A DNA stretch of 64,000 nt from Micromonospora sp. WMMA1363 (GCF_030345795.1 NZ_JAUALB010000001.1:2475001-2539000); one strand, 5' to 3'. Shown: positions 41,760 to 51,300, counted from the first letter of the stretch. Notes: generated by a model not told the origin, from the letters alone. Translations and numbers: made by a program.

Positions 41760-42333
41760 CGGCGGCCCAGAACCCTCTTGCCCGGGTCGAGTTTTGCCAG
41801 CGCAGCCAGCCGTCGATGCCCCGACCCTCGATCTCGGCGAGGACCTTCGGCGTGGCCCCCGAAGGTCGCCCGCCGGCCAGATGCAGGATCGGGTCCTTGA
41901 CGAGGACCGTCCTGAGTGCGCACGGTGCGTGCTCGGTTGCTGGACGCCGGGCCGGGCCGCTGCGCCGCCGGTCACGGCGGTGCCGGTGGCGTCGCCGGCC
42001 GTCACGCCCTCGCCGAGGAGACCACGGACCTGGGGCGTCATCGCCAGTGCGCCGCCGGCGACCGCCGCGGCGGTCCCGCCGAACGCGACGACCCACCTCG
42101 CGGCCGGGCTCGTCGCCGTCGTCCAGACCGGTCAGTCCGTCGCCGGATACCGGGATGGACGGTGCGATACCGTCCGAGCGGATCCATCGGGGTCGCCGGG
42201 ACGCCGGCGGGGTGGGACCGTCGTAGCCGGACAGGGTGGGCGCTTGCTGGCCGTTGTACGCCGCGGAGTGTGGTCCGCCCGTCCCATCCACGGCCGTCCG
42301 CACACGACGTGGTGGCACATTCCGGTCGGCCAT
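41760..42333 (-). pseudogene. DUF1800-family gene remnant with several frameshifts
   Basis: From ATG 42333 (MADRNVPPRRVRTAVDG) the protein reads sensibly to SIPVSGDGLTGLDDGDEP. It then continues in another frame with ARWVVAFGGTAAAVAGGALA (a membrane helix) and MTPQVRGLLGEGVTAGDATG, and in a third with ALRTVLVKDPILHLAG, ATPKVLAEIEGRGIDGWLRW. The last segment fits the DUF1800 signature (FGxTPxxLxEIxxxGIDxWLxxQL). At least three indels are needed, and nothing of the remaining about 400 residues is visible. The gene is therefore dead or badly sequenced. Confidence 0.6.
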
Positions 42334-42705
42334 GGAGCAATCCGTTTTTTGCGGCGCACCGTTCCTGACCGGGAAGGACAGGGGTGCGGCGGCCGATGCC
42401 TGCGCGGTTGCCACGGCAAGGTAGTCAAGGGGTGGAAGGCCATCAAGCGGCGTCAGAGAACCCCGAACCGGCACTTGAGGCGGCCCTCAGCCTGCCGACG
42501 CCCAGCCGTGCCGGCCAACTCCGGACAGACCGCGTCGAGCAGGGCCGACGTGACCTCCGGGGACACGAGGAACGTTTCCGGCCCCCGCGACGCTGATCGC
42601 GCCGTTCGGTGGGACAGGGCAACGTGAGGTCCGGATAAGCCGAACCTGAAGCGTGCGTCGGGCGCCTCCGTCCCGGCCGCCGCACCGCGGGCGGCACGCG
42701 GCGGA

Positions 42706-42742
42706 GCGCGGATTACGACAGCGGCGCGGATTACGACAGCGG
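42706..42742. repeat. 18-bp tandem repeat
   Basis: GCGCGGATTACGACAGCG occurs twice in tandem (period 18), followed by a diverged partial third unit (GCGCGGACCACGA). It is about 100 bp upstream of the DUF3040 gene start at 42840, in a 500-bp intergenic region (42334-42839) with no other supported feature. It might be a regulatory or recombination site; the function is open. Confidence 0.5.
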
Positions 42743-42839
42743 CGGAGCGCGGACCACGAAAGAGGAAGGGGCAGGAGAGCGTGAGCCGCCACCGCAGCGG
42801 GTATTCCGCCGAACCGCTGAACGCGTGAGGGGAAGGCAC

Positions 42840-43097
42840 ATGCTCAGCAAAGAGGATCAGCGCAGATTCGAGCAGATCACCCGACATCTCAGGGAGACCG
42901 ACCCGGCGTTCTTCGCCCGGCTCGACGACCGCGCACGGGGCCGCCGCGGCCGGTGGCTGATGCTGTTGACCATCGTGCTCTGGGCGGCGCTGCCGGCGAC
43001 GACCGTACTGGCCGGACGGCTGGCCGGCGCGATCTGCGCGGCGGTCCTGGTGGCCAACGCCGCGGTGATGTGGCGGTTTCGCCGCCGCTGGTTGTGA
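42840..43097 (+). CDS. DUF3040 small membrane protein
   Basis: This 85-residue protein starts at ATG 42840 (MLSKEDQRRFEQITRHLRET) after GAGGGGAAGG. The N-terminal charged part with EDQRRFEQI is the DUF3040 signature (usually LSExExxxLxxIExxL), followed by two membrane helices (WLMLLTIVLWAALPATTVLA and LAGAICAAVLVANAAVMW). These are widespread small actinobacterial envelope proteins with no known function. Upstream frames are out of context. Confidence 0.8.
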   Translation: MLSKEDQRRFEQITRHLRETDPAFFARLDDRARGRRGRWLMLLTIVLWAALPATTVLAGRLAGAICAAVLVANAAVMWRFRRRWL

Positions 43098-43210
43098 GGT
43101 CGCGACCCTTCCGGAACGTCGCGGCCGGGCGGACGGCACCTACCGGACGGCACTGGTGAGTTGCCAGGTGACACACGCCGACCACCGGCGGCGCCGACCG
43201 GATCGCGCCG

Positions 43211-44146
43211 TCAGTCACCGAGCCGCCGGTACGCCCGGCGCAGCCGCTCCACCAGCCCCGGTCCACCGATCGCGGGGGCCGGCGCCCCGAGCTGCCGGAG
43301 CAGCAGATCCGGCCCGGTCACCAGGGTGGGCGGCCGGTCGGGCAGCGGCACCGGTGGGGACCAGAACCGGTCCACCGCCTCGGCGAGCGGCGGCGATGGC
43401 AGGCCGGTGACCGCCCGCGCGGTGCCGACCGGCACAGCCTCCACGGTGGCCGGTCCACCGGCGCTACGGTCGGAGGTGGGCCGTGGGATCGGCGCGGCGC
43501 CGGTGCCACGCAGCTCGCGCAACCGGTCGAGCAGCTCGTCCCGGCTGCGGCCGCGCCAGTGCAACAGCTGGAACGGATCGGCGTCGAAGGCCTCGGCGAG
43601 CAGATAGAAGGTCGCCGCGAGGTGTTTGCAGGGGACCGCCGCGTCCGGGCAGCTACACCGCTGGCGCAGCTCATGCACAGCCGCCGGGAACAGCGGTGCG
43701 CCGGCATCAGCGAACAGCTCCTCCAGCTCGGCTGGCAGGTCACCGGCGAGCAGGCGGGCGCTGAAGAACGCCTGCGCTGCCAAGTCCGCCTCCACCCGTG
43801 CCCAGAGCGCGGGCGGGAAGGCCGGCAGCGTGATACGTACGTTGTACGGCCGAGGCCGGGAACCCTGCACGACGGCGGTCACCTCGCCGGGTGCCACGTC
43901 GAGGCGGACCACCTGACCCGCGCGGGCGTACGACCGACCCCGGGTGAGGCGGGTGCCGAGCGCGAACGACTCCAGCACCTCCAGGAACCGCCGGGACCAC
44001 CAGGACCGCCCGATCGCGCCCCGGGTGCTGCGCGCCCGGAGTCCACCGTCGACCCGCCGGGGCGGGCCGTAGTCGGCAAACCGACCGGCGCCGTCGCCAC
44101 GTCGGGCGGCACCGTCGCGCCCGGTGGCACCGCCGCGCGGACTCAC
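43211..44146 (-). CDS. SWIM zinc-finger protein
   Basis: This 311-residue protein starts at GTG 44146, which overlaps the stop of the helicase gene (GTGA); the frame running further upstream is antisense-like. The SWIM motif CxC...CxH is RCSCPDAAVPCKHLAATFYL near residue 180. An N-terminal domain with GRSYARAGQVVRLDVAPGEV and VQGSRPRPYNVRITLP is typical for SWIM proteins that accompany SNF2 helicases. The C-terminus is Pro-rich. It probably binds DNA or protein and works with the helicase encoded just upstream. Confidence 0.9.
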   Translation of the reverse strand: MSPRGGATGRDGAARRGDGAGRFADYGPPRRVDGGLRARSTRGAIGRSWWSRRFLEVLESFALGTRLTRGRSYARAGQVVRLDVAPGEVTAVVQGSRPRPYNVRITLPAFPPALWARVEADLAAQAFFSARLLAGDLPAELEELFADAGAPLFPAAVHELRQRCSCPDAAVPCKHLAATFYLLAEAFDADPFQLLHWRGRSRDELLDRLRELRGTGAAPIPRPTSDRSAGGPATVEAVPVGTARAVTGLPSPPLAEAVDRFWSPPVPLPDRPPTLVTGPDLLLRQLGAPAPAIGGPGLVERLRRAYRRLGD

Positions 44147-47100
44147 TCGACCACCGCCCCGGTCTCCAGCCGGAACAGGTCCCGCAGCTGGGCGGTGGAC
44201 AGCTCGGTGACCCACTGTTCGCCGGTGCCGACGACCTGTTCGGCGAGCTGGCGCTTGTCGGCGATCAACCTCGCGACCTTCTCCTCCATCGTGCCGGCGC
44301 AGACGAACTTGCGGACCTGGACGCGCCGACGCTGGCCGATACGGAACGCCCGGTCGGTGGCCTGGTCCTCCACCGCCGGGTTCCACCAGCGGTCGACGTG
44401 CACGACGTGGTTGGCGGCGGTGAGGGTGAGCCCGGTGCCGCCGGCCTTGAGTGACAGGACGAACAGTGCCGGCCCGTCCGGCGACTGGAACCGGGTCACC
44501 ATCACGTCCCGGTCGGCCTTGCGGACGCCGCCGTGCAACAACAGCGCCTCGCGGCCGAACCGGGCCGACAGGTGGGCACGCAGCATGCCGCCGAACTCGG
44601 CGTACTGGGTGAAGAGCAGAGCCTTCTCTCCGGCCGCGAGCACCTCGTCGAGGATCTCCTCCAGCCGGGCCAGTTTGCCCGAGCGGCCCGCCAACACCGA
44701 TCCGTCGCGCAGCAGCTGCGCCGGATGGTTGCAGACCTGCTTGAGCCGGGTCATGGTGGCCAGCACCAGCCCGCGACGCTCGATGCCCTCGCTCGACTCG
44801 ATTCGAGCCATCATGTCGTCGACCACCGCCCGGTAGAGGGCAGCCTGCTCGGCGGTCAGGTTGCAGACCACCTCCATCTCCAGCTTCGCCGGCAAATCGG
44901 AGATGATCGAGGAGTCGGTCTTGAGCCGACGCAGCACGAACGGGCCGGTGATCCGCCGCAGCCGCTCGGCCGCCTCGGCGTCACCGTGCCGCTCGATCGG
45001 CTCGGCGTACCGTTTCTTGAAGCTCGCCGCCGGGCCGAGCAGCCCCGGGTTGGCGAACTGCATGATCGACCAGAGGTCGGCGAGCCGGTTCTCCACCGGG
45101 GTGCCGGTGACCGCGATCCGGTGCCGGGCCGGCAGCGCGCGGACCGCCTCGGCCTGCCGGGTGGAGGCGTTCTTGATGGCCTGCGCCTCGTCCACCACCA
45201 CTCGGTGCCAGTCGACGCCAGCCAGGTCCACCGCGTCACGCGCCGCCACCGAATAGGTGGTGAGGACCAGATCCGCCGTGTGCACGGCGTCGGCGAACGC
45301 CGTGCCACGGGCCCGCTCGGCGCCGTGGTGCACGTGGACGCGCACATCGGGGGCGAACCGGGCCGCCTCCCGCTGCCAGTTGCCGACCAGCGACATCGGA
45401 CAGACCAGCAGGGTCGGGCCGGCGGCCACCGGATCGGCCGCGAGCAGGGCGAGTAGTTGCACGGTCTTGCCGAGGCCCATGTCGTCGGCGAGCACCCCGC
45501 CCAGCCCCAGCGACTGGAGGAAGGACAGCCACGCCAGCCCCCGCCGCTGGTACGGGCGCAGCGTGCCGCGGAACGACGGCGGCGCGTCCAGCGGGGTGAG
45601 CCGCCGCTCCACCGCGCCGGCGAGCAGATCACCCAGCGCGCCATCGGCGCTCACCTCCAGCACCGGCAGCGCGTCGGAGTCGGTGTCGGACAGGCCGAGT
45701 CGCAACAGGTCACCGACGGTCAGTTCGCCGGTCGAGCGGAGCAGCCGCAGGCCGGCGGCGAGCCGCTTCGGGTCCAACTCGACCCAGCGGCCGCGCAGCC
45801 GGACCAGCGGTGTCTTCAGGGCGGCGAGGGACGCCAACTCCCCGGCGCTCAGTGGCTGGTCGCCGAGTGCCACCTCCCAGCGGTAGTCGACCAGGGCGTC
45901 GAGCCCGACACCGCCGCCGGCCCCGGCGACGGTGCCTGGGGCGGTCCGGCTGCGCGCCTGAAGGCGCGCGCCGAGCCGCGCCGACGGACGCTGCCACCAG
46001 GACGGCAGCAGTACCGCGAACCCGGCCGCGTGCAGTACCGGCGCGCCCTCCCGGAGGAACCGGTGTGCACCCTCGACGTTCAGCTCCAGCCCCTCGGGCG
46101 TGGCGGTGCGCAGCGCTGGATCCAGCTCCGGCCAGAGCCGGCTGGCCCGTCCCAGCTCCGCCAGCAGCGTCTCCTGCGGACGGTCGAGGCCGGGCGCGGT
46201 TTCCGGCTCGTGCCAGATCCGCCCGGCGTCGACGTGCAGGCTCGGTTCCTCCGCGGCCTGCAGGCCGAACTCCACCCGCCAGGGCAGGTCGACCGGCGGG
46301 TCGACCGGCACCACGGTGACCGGCTCGGTGATCTCGTCGAAGAATGGCTCGACCAGGCGAAAGCTGGCCCGGACCGGCCCGCCCGCCGCGTCGCGCTGCC
46401 ACGCGTCCAGCTCGTCCCGGAGCGTCGCCAGAGCCGCCGGACCCGCGGCGAAGTCGCGGTGCGGACCGGTCAGCGCGGCCAGCCACGCCGGCACCGCGCC
46501 CAGCGAACGCACCCCCCGGGCGAGCGCAGCGTCCGCGAGCGTGGCCCGCACCGCGGCGTCGGTGAGCGCGTCGAGCGCGTCGGCAACCAGGTCACCGGTG
46601 TCCGAACCGATGCCGTCCCGGCTCCGGCCGCCGTCCCGAGCCGGACCGGCCGACCCGATCGCGGTCCGGCCGGCGGTCCGGGACCCGGCCGCGATACCGG
46701 CCCCCCGATCGGCCACCGCGACGCCGATGACATCGGCAGATTCCTCAGCGGCGGAGTGTGCGATGCCAGTGGCGTCGGACGGGTCGAGCCGGACCTCGAC
46801 AGCGGCCCGGGCGGCCGGCGGCAGGGCCAGCGCGAGCGAACGCGCCCAGCCGGCGTCCGTGCCGGTGAGCAGTGGCCGCCACACCGCCCGTGCGGTCACC
46901 GTTCCCGGGTCGGTCGGGGCCCACCCGCCCGATCGGGCACCGTCCGCTCGCCAGGCCGCGTCGCCTGCGGCCCGCTCCACCGACTGGACCGGGACCGTCA
47001 CGCCCGGCAGGACCCGACCCCGGGCGGCCAGGTCCACGGCGAACGCCGCCAATTCGGCGAGGTGGCGCAGGGCCGTCCCGGCCACGGCCGACTCGGCGAC

Positions 47101-47454
47101 CCGGCACAGCAGGGACAGGGCACAGTCCGGGGCGTACACCAGGGCGGGGGCTCGCCACCCGGCCAGGGTGACCGGCCCACGCGCCGGTTCCACCGGCTCG
47201 GTGCGGACCAGTTCCGGTGAGTCGAGCGGCGAACCGGCACGGGTGGGCAGGCTGAGCAGGGCCGTGCCGAGCGCGGTCGGCTCGGCGATCTCGGCCAGGA
47301 CGGCGGTGAGCGCGGTGTGGTCGGCGGCGAACGGGTGCGGGCGCTCCCGGGGCGCCCGCCCCGGCCGGCGCGGGGCACGAGCCGGCCGGGCGCTGTCCTC
47401 GGCCCAGACGGCGAGCCCGGTGCCGGGCCGCCATGACCCGTGGATGACCAGCAC
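44143..47454 (-). CDS. SNF2-family DNA helicase/translocase
   Basis: This 1103-residue ATPase starts at GTG 47454 (MLVIHGSWRPGTGLAVWAED) with GAGGGGGAA upstream. The Ala/Gly-rich N-terminal 500 residues include the SNF2-helicase-associated domain. The motor has Walker A DDMGLGKT (about 655-662), DEAQ box VVVDEAQAIKN (about 751), VTGTPVENRLADLWSIMQFA, and in the second lobe LLLHGGVRKADR, LSLKAGGTGLTLTAANHVVH and the arginine-finger ATDRAFRIGQRR. It translocates on double-stranded DNA. Pairing with a SWIM protein is conserved in actinobacteria, suggesting a role in DNA repair or chromosome maintenance (not proven). Confidence 0.93.
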   Translation of the reverse strand: MLVIHGSWRPGTGLAVWAEDSARPARAPRRPGRAPRERPHPFAADHTALTAVLAEIAEPTALGTALLSLPTRAGSPLDSPELVRTEPVEPARGPVTLAGWRAPALVYAPDCALSLLCRVAESAVAGTALRHLAELAAFAVDLAARGRVLPGVTVPVQSVERAAGDAAWRADGARSGGWAPTDPGTVTARAVWRPLLTGTDAGWARSLALALPPAARAAVEVRLDPSDATGIAHSAAEESADVIGVAVADRGAGIAAGSRTAGRTAIGSAGPARDGGRSRDGIGSDTGDLVADALDALTDAAVRATLADAALARGVRSLGAVPAWLAALTGPHRDFAAGPAALATLRDELDAWQRDAAGGPVRASFRLVEPFFDEITEPVTVVPVDPPVDLPWRVEFGLQAAEEPSLHVDAGRIWHEPETAPGLDRPQETLLAELGRASRLWPELDPALRTATPEGLELNVEGAHRFLREGAPVLHAAGFAVLLPSWWQRPSARLGARLQARSRTAPGTVAGAGGGVGLDALVDYRWEVALGDQPLSAGELASLAALKTPLVRLRGRWVELDPKRLAAGLRLLRSTGELTVGDLLRLGLSDTDSDALPVLEVSADGALGDLLAGAVERRLTPLDAPPSFRGTLRPYQRRGLAWLSFLQSLGLGGVLADDMGLGKTVQLLALLAADPVAAGPTLLVCPMSLVGNWQREAARFAPDVRVHVHHGAERARGTAFADAVHTADLVLTTYSVAARDAVDLAGVDWHRVVVDEAQAIKNASTRQAEAVRALPARHRIAVTGTPVENRLADLWSIMQFANPGLLGPAASFKKRYAEPIERHGDAEAAERLRRITGPFVLRRLKTDSSIISDLPAKLEMEVVCNLTAEQAALYRAVVDDMMARIESSEGIERRGLVLATMTRLKQVCNHPAQLLRDGSVLAGRSGKLARLEEILDEVLAAGEKALLFTQYAEFGGMLRAHLSARFGREALLLHGGVRKADRDVMVTRFQSPDGPALFVLSLKAGGTGLTLTAANHVVHVDRWWNPAVEDQATDRAFRIGQRRRVQVRKFVCAGTMEEKVARLIADKRQLAEQVVGTGEQWVTELSTAQLRDLFRLETGAVVE

Positions 47455-47748
47455 GCGTTTCCCCCTCGCTCCCGCCCCGGCCAGGATAGGCACCGCACTG
47501 CCCACCCGGTCCTCCGGGACGGCCCCGCCGGCCGACACGGCGGCCCACGTGACCCACGCGCCGCCGGGGAGCGGCAGCGGGCCCGCACCCACGACGGCAC
47601 GGAGTACCCAGAACGCTGCCCCCGCGCTGACGGCACCCCCGGACAACTCGGTGAGCAACGCCCGCTCCCGGACCGGCTGCACAGCCTGACCCAGGGCCGG
47701 CGTCCGCTAACCGCTGCGGAGACGGGTCCGGCGGTGCAGGATGGGCGC

Positions 47749-47955
47749 ATGGCATCAACCGCGGAGATCCCCCTGGTCGGTGGCACTGCCGACGGGCAGA
47801 CCGTCACCGTCGAGTTGGACCCGAACGGCCGTCCGCCCCTCACCCACCACCACCTGGGCGACGGTGGGCTCACCGAGGCGGAGATCTACGAGCTGGAGAC
47901 GGTTGCGGCCGCGACGGGCCAGTGGCGCTACTGCTGGCGCGGCCCGGCGGTCTGA
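47749..47955 (+). CDS. Small hypothetical protein (68 aa)
   Basis: ATG 47749 begins MASTAEIPLVGGTADGQTVT, then VELDPNGRPPLTHHHLGDGG and LYELETVAAATGQWRYCW-type end. Strand-rich and acidic, probably a small beta domain; a related short protein type is seen in Streptomyces and Micromonospora but has no name that I recall. No clear ribosome site beyond GGTGCAGGATGGGC. It is divergent from the SNF2 gene. Confidence 0.6.
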   Translation: MASTAEIPLVGGTADGQTVTVELDPNGRPPLTHHHLGDGGLTEAEIYELETVAAATGQWRYCWRGPAV

Positions 47956-48005
47956 CCTGCCGCGCCTCGGAGGTTGACGGCGGGCTCAGGAGGATCGAGG
48001 CGGGC

Positions 48006-49154
48006 TCATGCACCGACGCGGATCAACGACTCGGCCCGCAGGCTCTCCAGTACCGCCCGGGTGACCTGGGAGGTGCCCCGGGCCTCCTCGCACACGTCGG
48101 CCACCCGGCGGGCGGTGGCCTCGGCGCGCTGCTCCCGCTCGTCCCACAGCCGGTCCACCTCGGCCAGCAGCGGGCCCTCGACCTCCCGCTCCACGCCGCG
48201 CAGCGCCGGCACGCCGAGCCGCTGGGCGAGGTCGAAGACCTTGCCGGCGTACGGCAGGGGCAGGAACGGGGTCCCGACCATCGCGGCGAAGATGAGGAAG
48301 TGCAGCCGCATGCCGACCGCGAGGTCGAAGTGGCGCATCAGACCGAGGATCTGCTGCGGCGCGTAGGTACCGTGCAGAATCCGCCCCCGCTCGGCGGCGA
48401 TCATGTGCGACAGCACACCGTGCGAGTGCCGGATGTCGTCCCGCTCCATCGGGACGAACAGGACGTACGCGTCGATCCGCTGCACGAGGAAGTCACCGAT
48501 CTGGGCCAGCAGCCGATGGTAGCCGTCGACGTCGAGCCGTTCGGCGGCCCGCCCCGGCTCCCGTACGCTCATGCCCACCAGCCGCCTGCCGGCCGGCACC
48601 CCCTCCTCGCGCAGCAGATGCGCGGGGAAGTCCTCCGGCTCCAGCAGGAACGCCGGGTCGGCGGTCACCGTGATCGGGTTGAGCAGGCCCGCCTCCTCGA
48701 GCAGCATCCGGGACTCCTGGTCCCGCACGGTCACCTGGGCGGCCCCGGCCAGCGTCTCGCGCACCATCCCGGTGTCCACGGTCTCGCTGAGCGGGCCGAC
48801 CCCAACCGCGTACGTCAGCAGCGGCAGGCCACGCTCCTGGGCGACTCGGACGACCCGCAGGTACCGGCGGGCCTCCCGGTCGTAGAGGATGCCGCCGCCG
48901 CCCAGGATGAGCAGGTCCAGCTGGGCGAGAACCAGGGAAGAGTCGTTGCGGCTCACCCCTTCCCAGGGCACCGCCTCCACGTCCGGGTGGGCCACCCGGG
49001 TGTGCGCGGGGTCACGGGAGAAGACGATGATCCGGGCATTCGGCTCCTGCTCCCGCAGGTCGGCCAGGAGGCCGGTGAGGATCGCTTCGTCGCCGAGGTT
49101 ACGACCCCCGTACGAGCCGAGCACACCGATGGTCAAGCCGGCGCCATGCGTCAT
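48006..49154 (-). CDS. Polysaccharide pyruvyl transferase family protein
   Basis: This 382-residue protein starts at ATG 49154, GGAGGAG 6 nt upstream. Landmarks of the CsaB/WcaK family are IGVLGSYGGRNLGDEAILTG at the start, LLILGGGGILYDREARRYLR, LLTYAVGVGPLSETVDTGMV, VTVRDQESRMLLEEAGL and FDLAVGMRLHFLIFAAMVGT. Members transfer pyruvate from PEP to cell-wall or exopolysaccharide sugars. No other glycan genes are adjacent, so the acceptor is unknown. The catalytic His/Arg set appears complete. The downstream flank is a small gap to the 47749 gene. Confidence 0.88.
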   Translation of the reverse strand: MTHGAGLTIGVLGSYGGRNLGDEAILTGLLADLREQEPNARIIVFSRDPAHTRVAHPDVEAVPWEGVSRNDSSLVLAQLDLLILGGGGILYDREARRYLRVVRVAQERGLPLLTYAVGVGPLSETVDTGMVRETLAGAAQVTVRDQESRMLLEEAGLLNPITVTADPAFLLEPEDFPAHLLREEGVPAGRRLVGMSVREPGRAAERLDVDGYHRLLAQIGDFLVQRIDAYVLFVPMERDDIRHSHGVLSHMIAAERGRILHGTYAPQQILGLMRHFDLAVGMRLHFLIFAAMVGTPFLPLPYAGKVFDLAQRLGVPALRGVEREVEGPLLAEVDRLWDEREQRAEATARRVADVCEEARGTSQVTRAVLESLRAESLIRVGA

Positions 49155-49225
49155 CCGTCGCTCCTCCCCAGGTGCGTCCGGGAAGGTCTTCCCGGTCCAC
49201 CGGCGAACAGTCCTCTCCGGCGTGG

Positions 49226-49807
49226 TCACCGGGACGGTGACGGCGCGACCAGCCGGGCGACGAAGGCCACGACCACCTCGTCCGGGTCGAACCCGGTGTC
49301 GATACCGGTGGTGAGCAGGTCCAACAGCAGCCCGTCCAGGGCGTAGTGCAGCAGGGCGATCTCGAACGCACCGCCGGGCAGCCCGGAGGCGGCGTGGAAG
49401 GCGAGGTCCTCGCGGTACCCCCGGCGCAGCGTGTCGCCCAGCGCCCGGCCCAGCCCGGGGTGGCGGACCGCCTCCAGGCGCAGCTCGATCAGGGCCCGGG
49501 TCAGATCGGGCTCCCGGGTGGTCCGCTCGACGATGTAGCGCACGTAGTCGGTGAAGAGCTCCAGCGACGGTTCCCGCGCGCCCAGCCTCGCCAGCACCTC
49601 CTCGTCCGGGGCGAACCGTTCCATGATTCGCTCGCCGAGTGCGCTGAGCAGCGCGTCGCGGGAGCGGAAGTAGTTGGAGGCGGTGCCGGTCGGGACCTTC
49701 GACTCGGCGTCAACAGCACGGTGGGTCAGCCCCCGCGCGCCGGTCGCCGCCAGCACCCGCAGCCCCGCGTCCGCCAGGGCCGCCCGTCGTTCCGGATTCC
49801 GTACCAC
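49226..49807 (-). CDS. TetR-family repressor
   Basis: This 193-residue protein starts at GTG 49807. HTH residues are about 10-55: ALADAGLRVLAATGARGLTH, RAVDAESKVPTGTASNYFRS. The ligand domain is helical with a conserved ALLHYALDGLLLDLLTTGI. It is divergent from the reductase-like gene at 49881, and the 73-bp region between contains a 14-bp palindrome (49827-49840), so it most likely represses that gene and itself. Confidence 0.88.
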   Translation of the reverse strand: MVRNPERRAALADAGLRVLAATGARGLTHRAVDAESKVPTGTASNYFRSRDALLSALGERIMERFAPDEEVLARLGAREPSLELFTDYVRYIVERTTREPDLTRALIELRLEAVRHPGLGRALGDTLRRGYREDLAFHAASGLPGGAFEIALLHYALDGLLLDLLTTGIDTGFDPDEVVVAFVARLVAPSPSR

Positions 49808-49826
49808 AGGAACACTTTACGCAACC

Positions 49827-49867
49827 ACGACAGCTGTCGTATATTTTCAACCACGACACCAGTAGTG
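49827..49867. promoter_or_regulatory. TetR operator between divergent genes
   Basis: ACGACAGCTGTCGT (49827-49840) is a perfect palindrome; a second weaker site with the same left half CCACGACA lies at 49851-49867. Both fall between the TetR gene and its divergent neighbour, in the place expected for mutual repression. Confidence 0.7.
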
Positions 49868-49880
49868 ATTGGGGAATCGG

Positions 49881-50471
49881 TTGCGCAAGCTCGTGTACTA
49901 CGTCGCCAGCACCCTCGACGGTTTCATCGCCGCCCCGGACGGGTCAGCCGACTTCTTCGGGCTCGAGCCCGACCTGGCCGAACACCTCGCGGCGCACTGG
50001 CCACAGACGCTGCCGACCGTCGCCCACCCGCAGTTCGGAATCGACCGGCCGGAGGGCCGCTTCGACGCCGTGATGATGGGCCGAGGGACCTACGACCACG
50101 CGCTCAGGCAGGGCATCACCAGCCCGTACGCCCACCTGAAGCAGTACGTCTTCGCCCACTCCCTGCCGCCAGCGACCGAGCCGGAAGTGAAGATCGTCTC
50201 CAGCGATCCGGTCGAGTTCGTCCGGACGCTCAGGCACGAGACCGGGGGCGACATCTGGCTCTGCGGCGGCGGCCACCTCGCCGGCCAGCTCCTGCCCGAG
50301 GTGGACGAGCTGGTCGTCAAGCTCAACCCGATCGTGATCGGCAGCGGCGTCCCGCTCGCCGCGCGAGACTTCGATCCCCGACGGTTCACCCTGGTCGACA
50401 CCAGGCCGCTCGCCAGCGGAGTCGTCATCCTGCGCTACGCGCGCCCGGCCACCGACGGTACCGCCGGGTGA
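49881..50471 (+). CDS. Dihydrofolate reductase family protein (RibD C-terminal type)
   Basis: This 196-residue protein shows YYVASTLDGFIAAPDG at the start, DAVMMGRGTYDHALRQGI and DIWLCGGGHLAGQLLPEVDE, which together define the RibD C-terminal/DHFR-like fold that binds NADPH. TTG 49881 (MRKLVYYVASTLDGFIA) is preferred because GGGGA precedes it and the family begins this way; a TTG at 49869 is also in frame. The physiological reductase activity is unknown for this YyaP/YqjY-type group. Controlled by the divergent TetR. Confidence 0.82.
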   Translation: MRKLVYYVASTLDGFIAAPDGSADFFGLEPDLAEHLAAHWPQTLPTVAHPQFGIDRPEGRFDAVMMGRGTYDHALRQGITSPYAHLKQYVFAHSLPPATEPEVKIVSSDPVEFVRTLRHETGGDIWLCGGGHLAGQLLPEVDELVVKLNPIVIGSGVPLAARDFDPRRFTLVDTRPLASGVVILRYARPATDGTAG

Positions 50472-50502
50472 TCCCGCGGGTACGCGACTCGTCCGGGTGA
50501 GA

Positions 50503-51300
50503 TCAGGTCGGCGGGCGGACCACGTGGGTGAGAAACGGCAGGACCGCGGCCGGTAGGGCGGGTGACGCGAGGATGTCGTGGTGGGTGAGGCCGGGCAGCA
50601 CGGCCAGCCGGGCGACCGGCCGCCCGCTGCCGTCCCGACCGGCGTCCCGGTGGCCACCGCCGAGCAGGCCGAAGAACTCCACCATGTGCGCGGTGGTGAC
50701 CGAGTCGGCGTCGGCGAAGACCAGCAGGGTGGGCAGGGCGAGGGCGGACACCTCCAACGACCAGTCGTACTCGCGCCGCAGCAGCTCCCCTGACTTCGCC
50801 CAGAGCCGGGACCAGTCCGCCGGCTGGGGCGCGACCCGGACGTGGTGCTGATACGCCGGACTGGCCCGCATGTGCTCGCCGTACGTTTCGTCCTGCCCGG
50901 CCATCGCAGCGAGCACCTCCGGGTACCAGCCGCTCCGCCGGCACGGTGCCGACACCACCACCAGCCGGCGGACCAGGCCGGGATGCTGGATCGCGGTCCG
51001 TAGCGCGACGCCACCGCCGAGCGAGTACCCGAGGATGTCGACGGCGGTCAGGCCGAGCCGGACGATCAGCGCCGCCACGTCGTCGGCCATCGACTCGTAC
51101 CGCAGCGGCCGGTCGACGTCGGCGGTGCGGCCGTGGCCCTGCAGGTCGACCGCGATCACGCGACGCCGGGCGGTCAACGCCGGAAGAAGCGGGGCGAACG
51201 CCGCAGTCGATCCGAAGCCGCCGTGCAACAGCACCAACGGGCGGCCGGCGCCGGACGCCTCGTACCAGATGCGGAGGCCGTCGACCTCGGTGTAGGTCAC
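50503..51300 (-). CDS. Alpha/beta hydrolase
   Basis: This 265-residue protein starts at GTG 51300 (MTYTEVDGLRIWYEASGAGR). The oxyanion-hole segment is LVLLHGGFGS, the nucleophile elbow GYSLGGG (Ser93), the acid probably in VFADADSVTTAHM and the His in VLPGLTHHDILASPAL. A PNPP-like cap region lies between. Esterase, haloperoxidase-like or lactonase reactions all fit; the substrate is unknown. The ribosome site is weak (GCGGGCGGGCG). The frame continuing to 51441 is not used. The next 300 bp (51301-51604) have no gene I can support. Confidence 0.85.
   Translation of the reverse strand: MTYTEVDGLRIWYEASGAGRPLVLLHGGFGSTAAFAPLLPALTARRRVIAVDLQGHGRTADVDRPLRYESMADDVAALIVRLGLTAVDILGYSLGGGVALRTAIQHPGLVRRLVVVSAPCRRSGWYPEVLAAMAGQDETYGEHMRASPAYQHHVRVAPQPADWSRLWAKSGELLRREYDWSLEVSALALPTLLVFADADSVTTAHMVEFFGLLGGGHRDAGRDGSGRPVARLAVLPGLTHHDILASPALPAAVLPFLTHVVRPPT

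Noticed and set aside
45457..47689. Two long plus-strand frames
   Set aside because: Antisense of the SNF2 helicase; no ribosome sites or domains.
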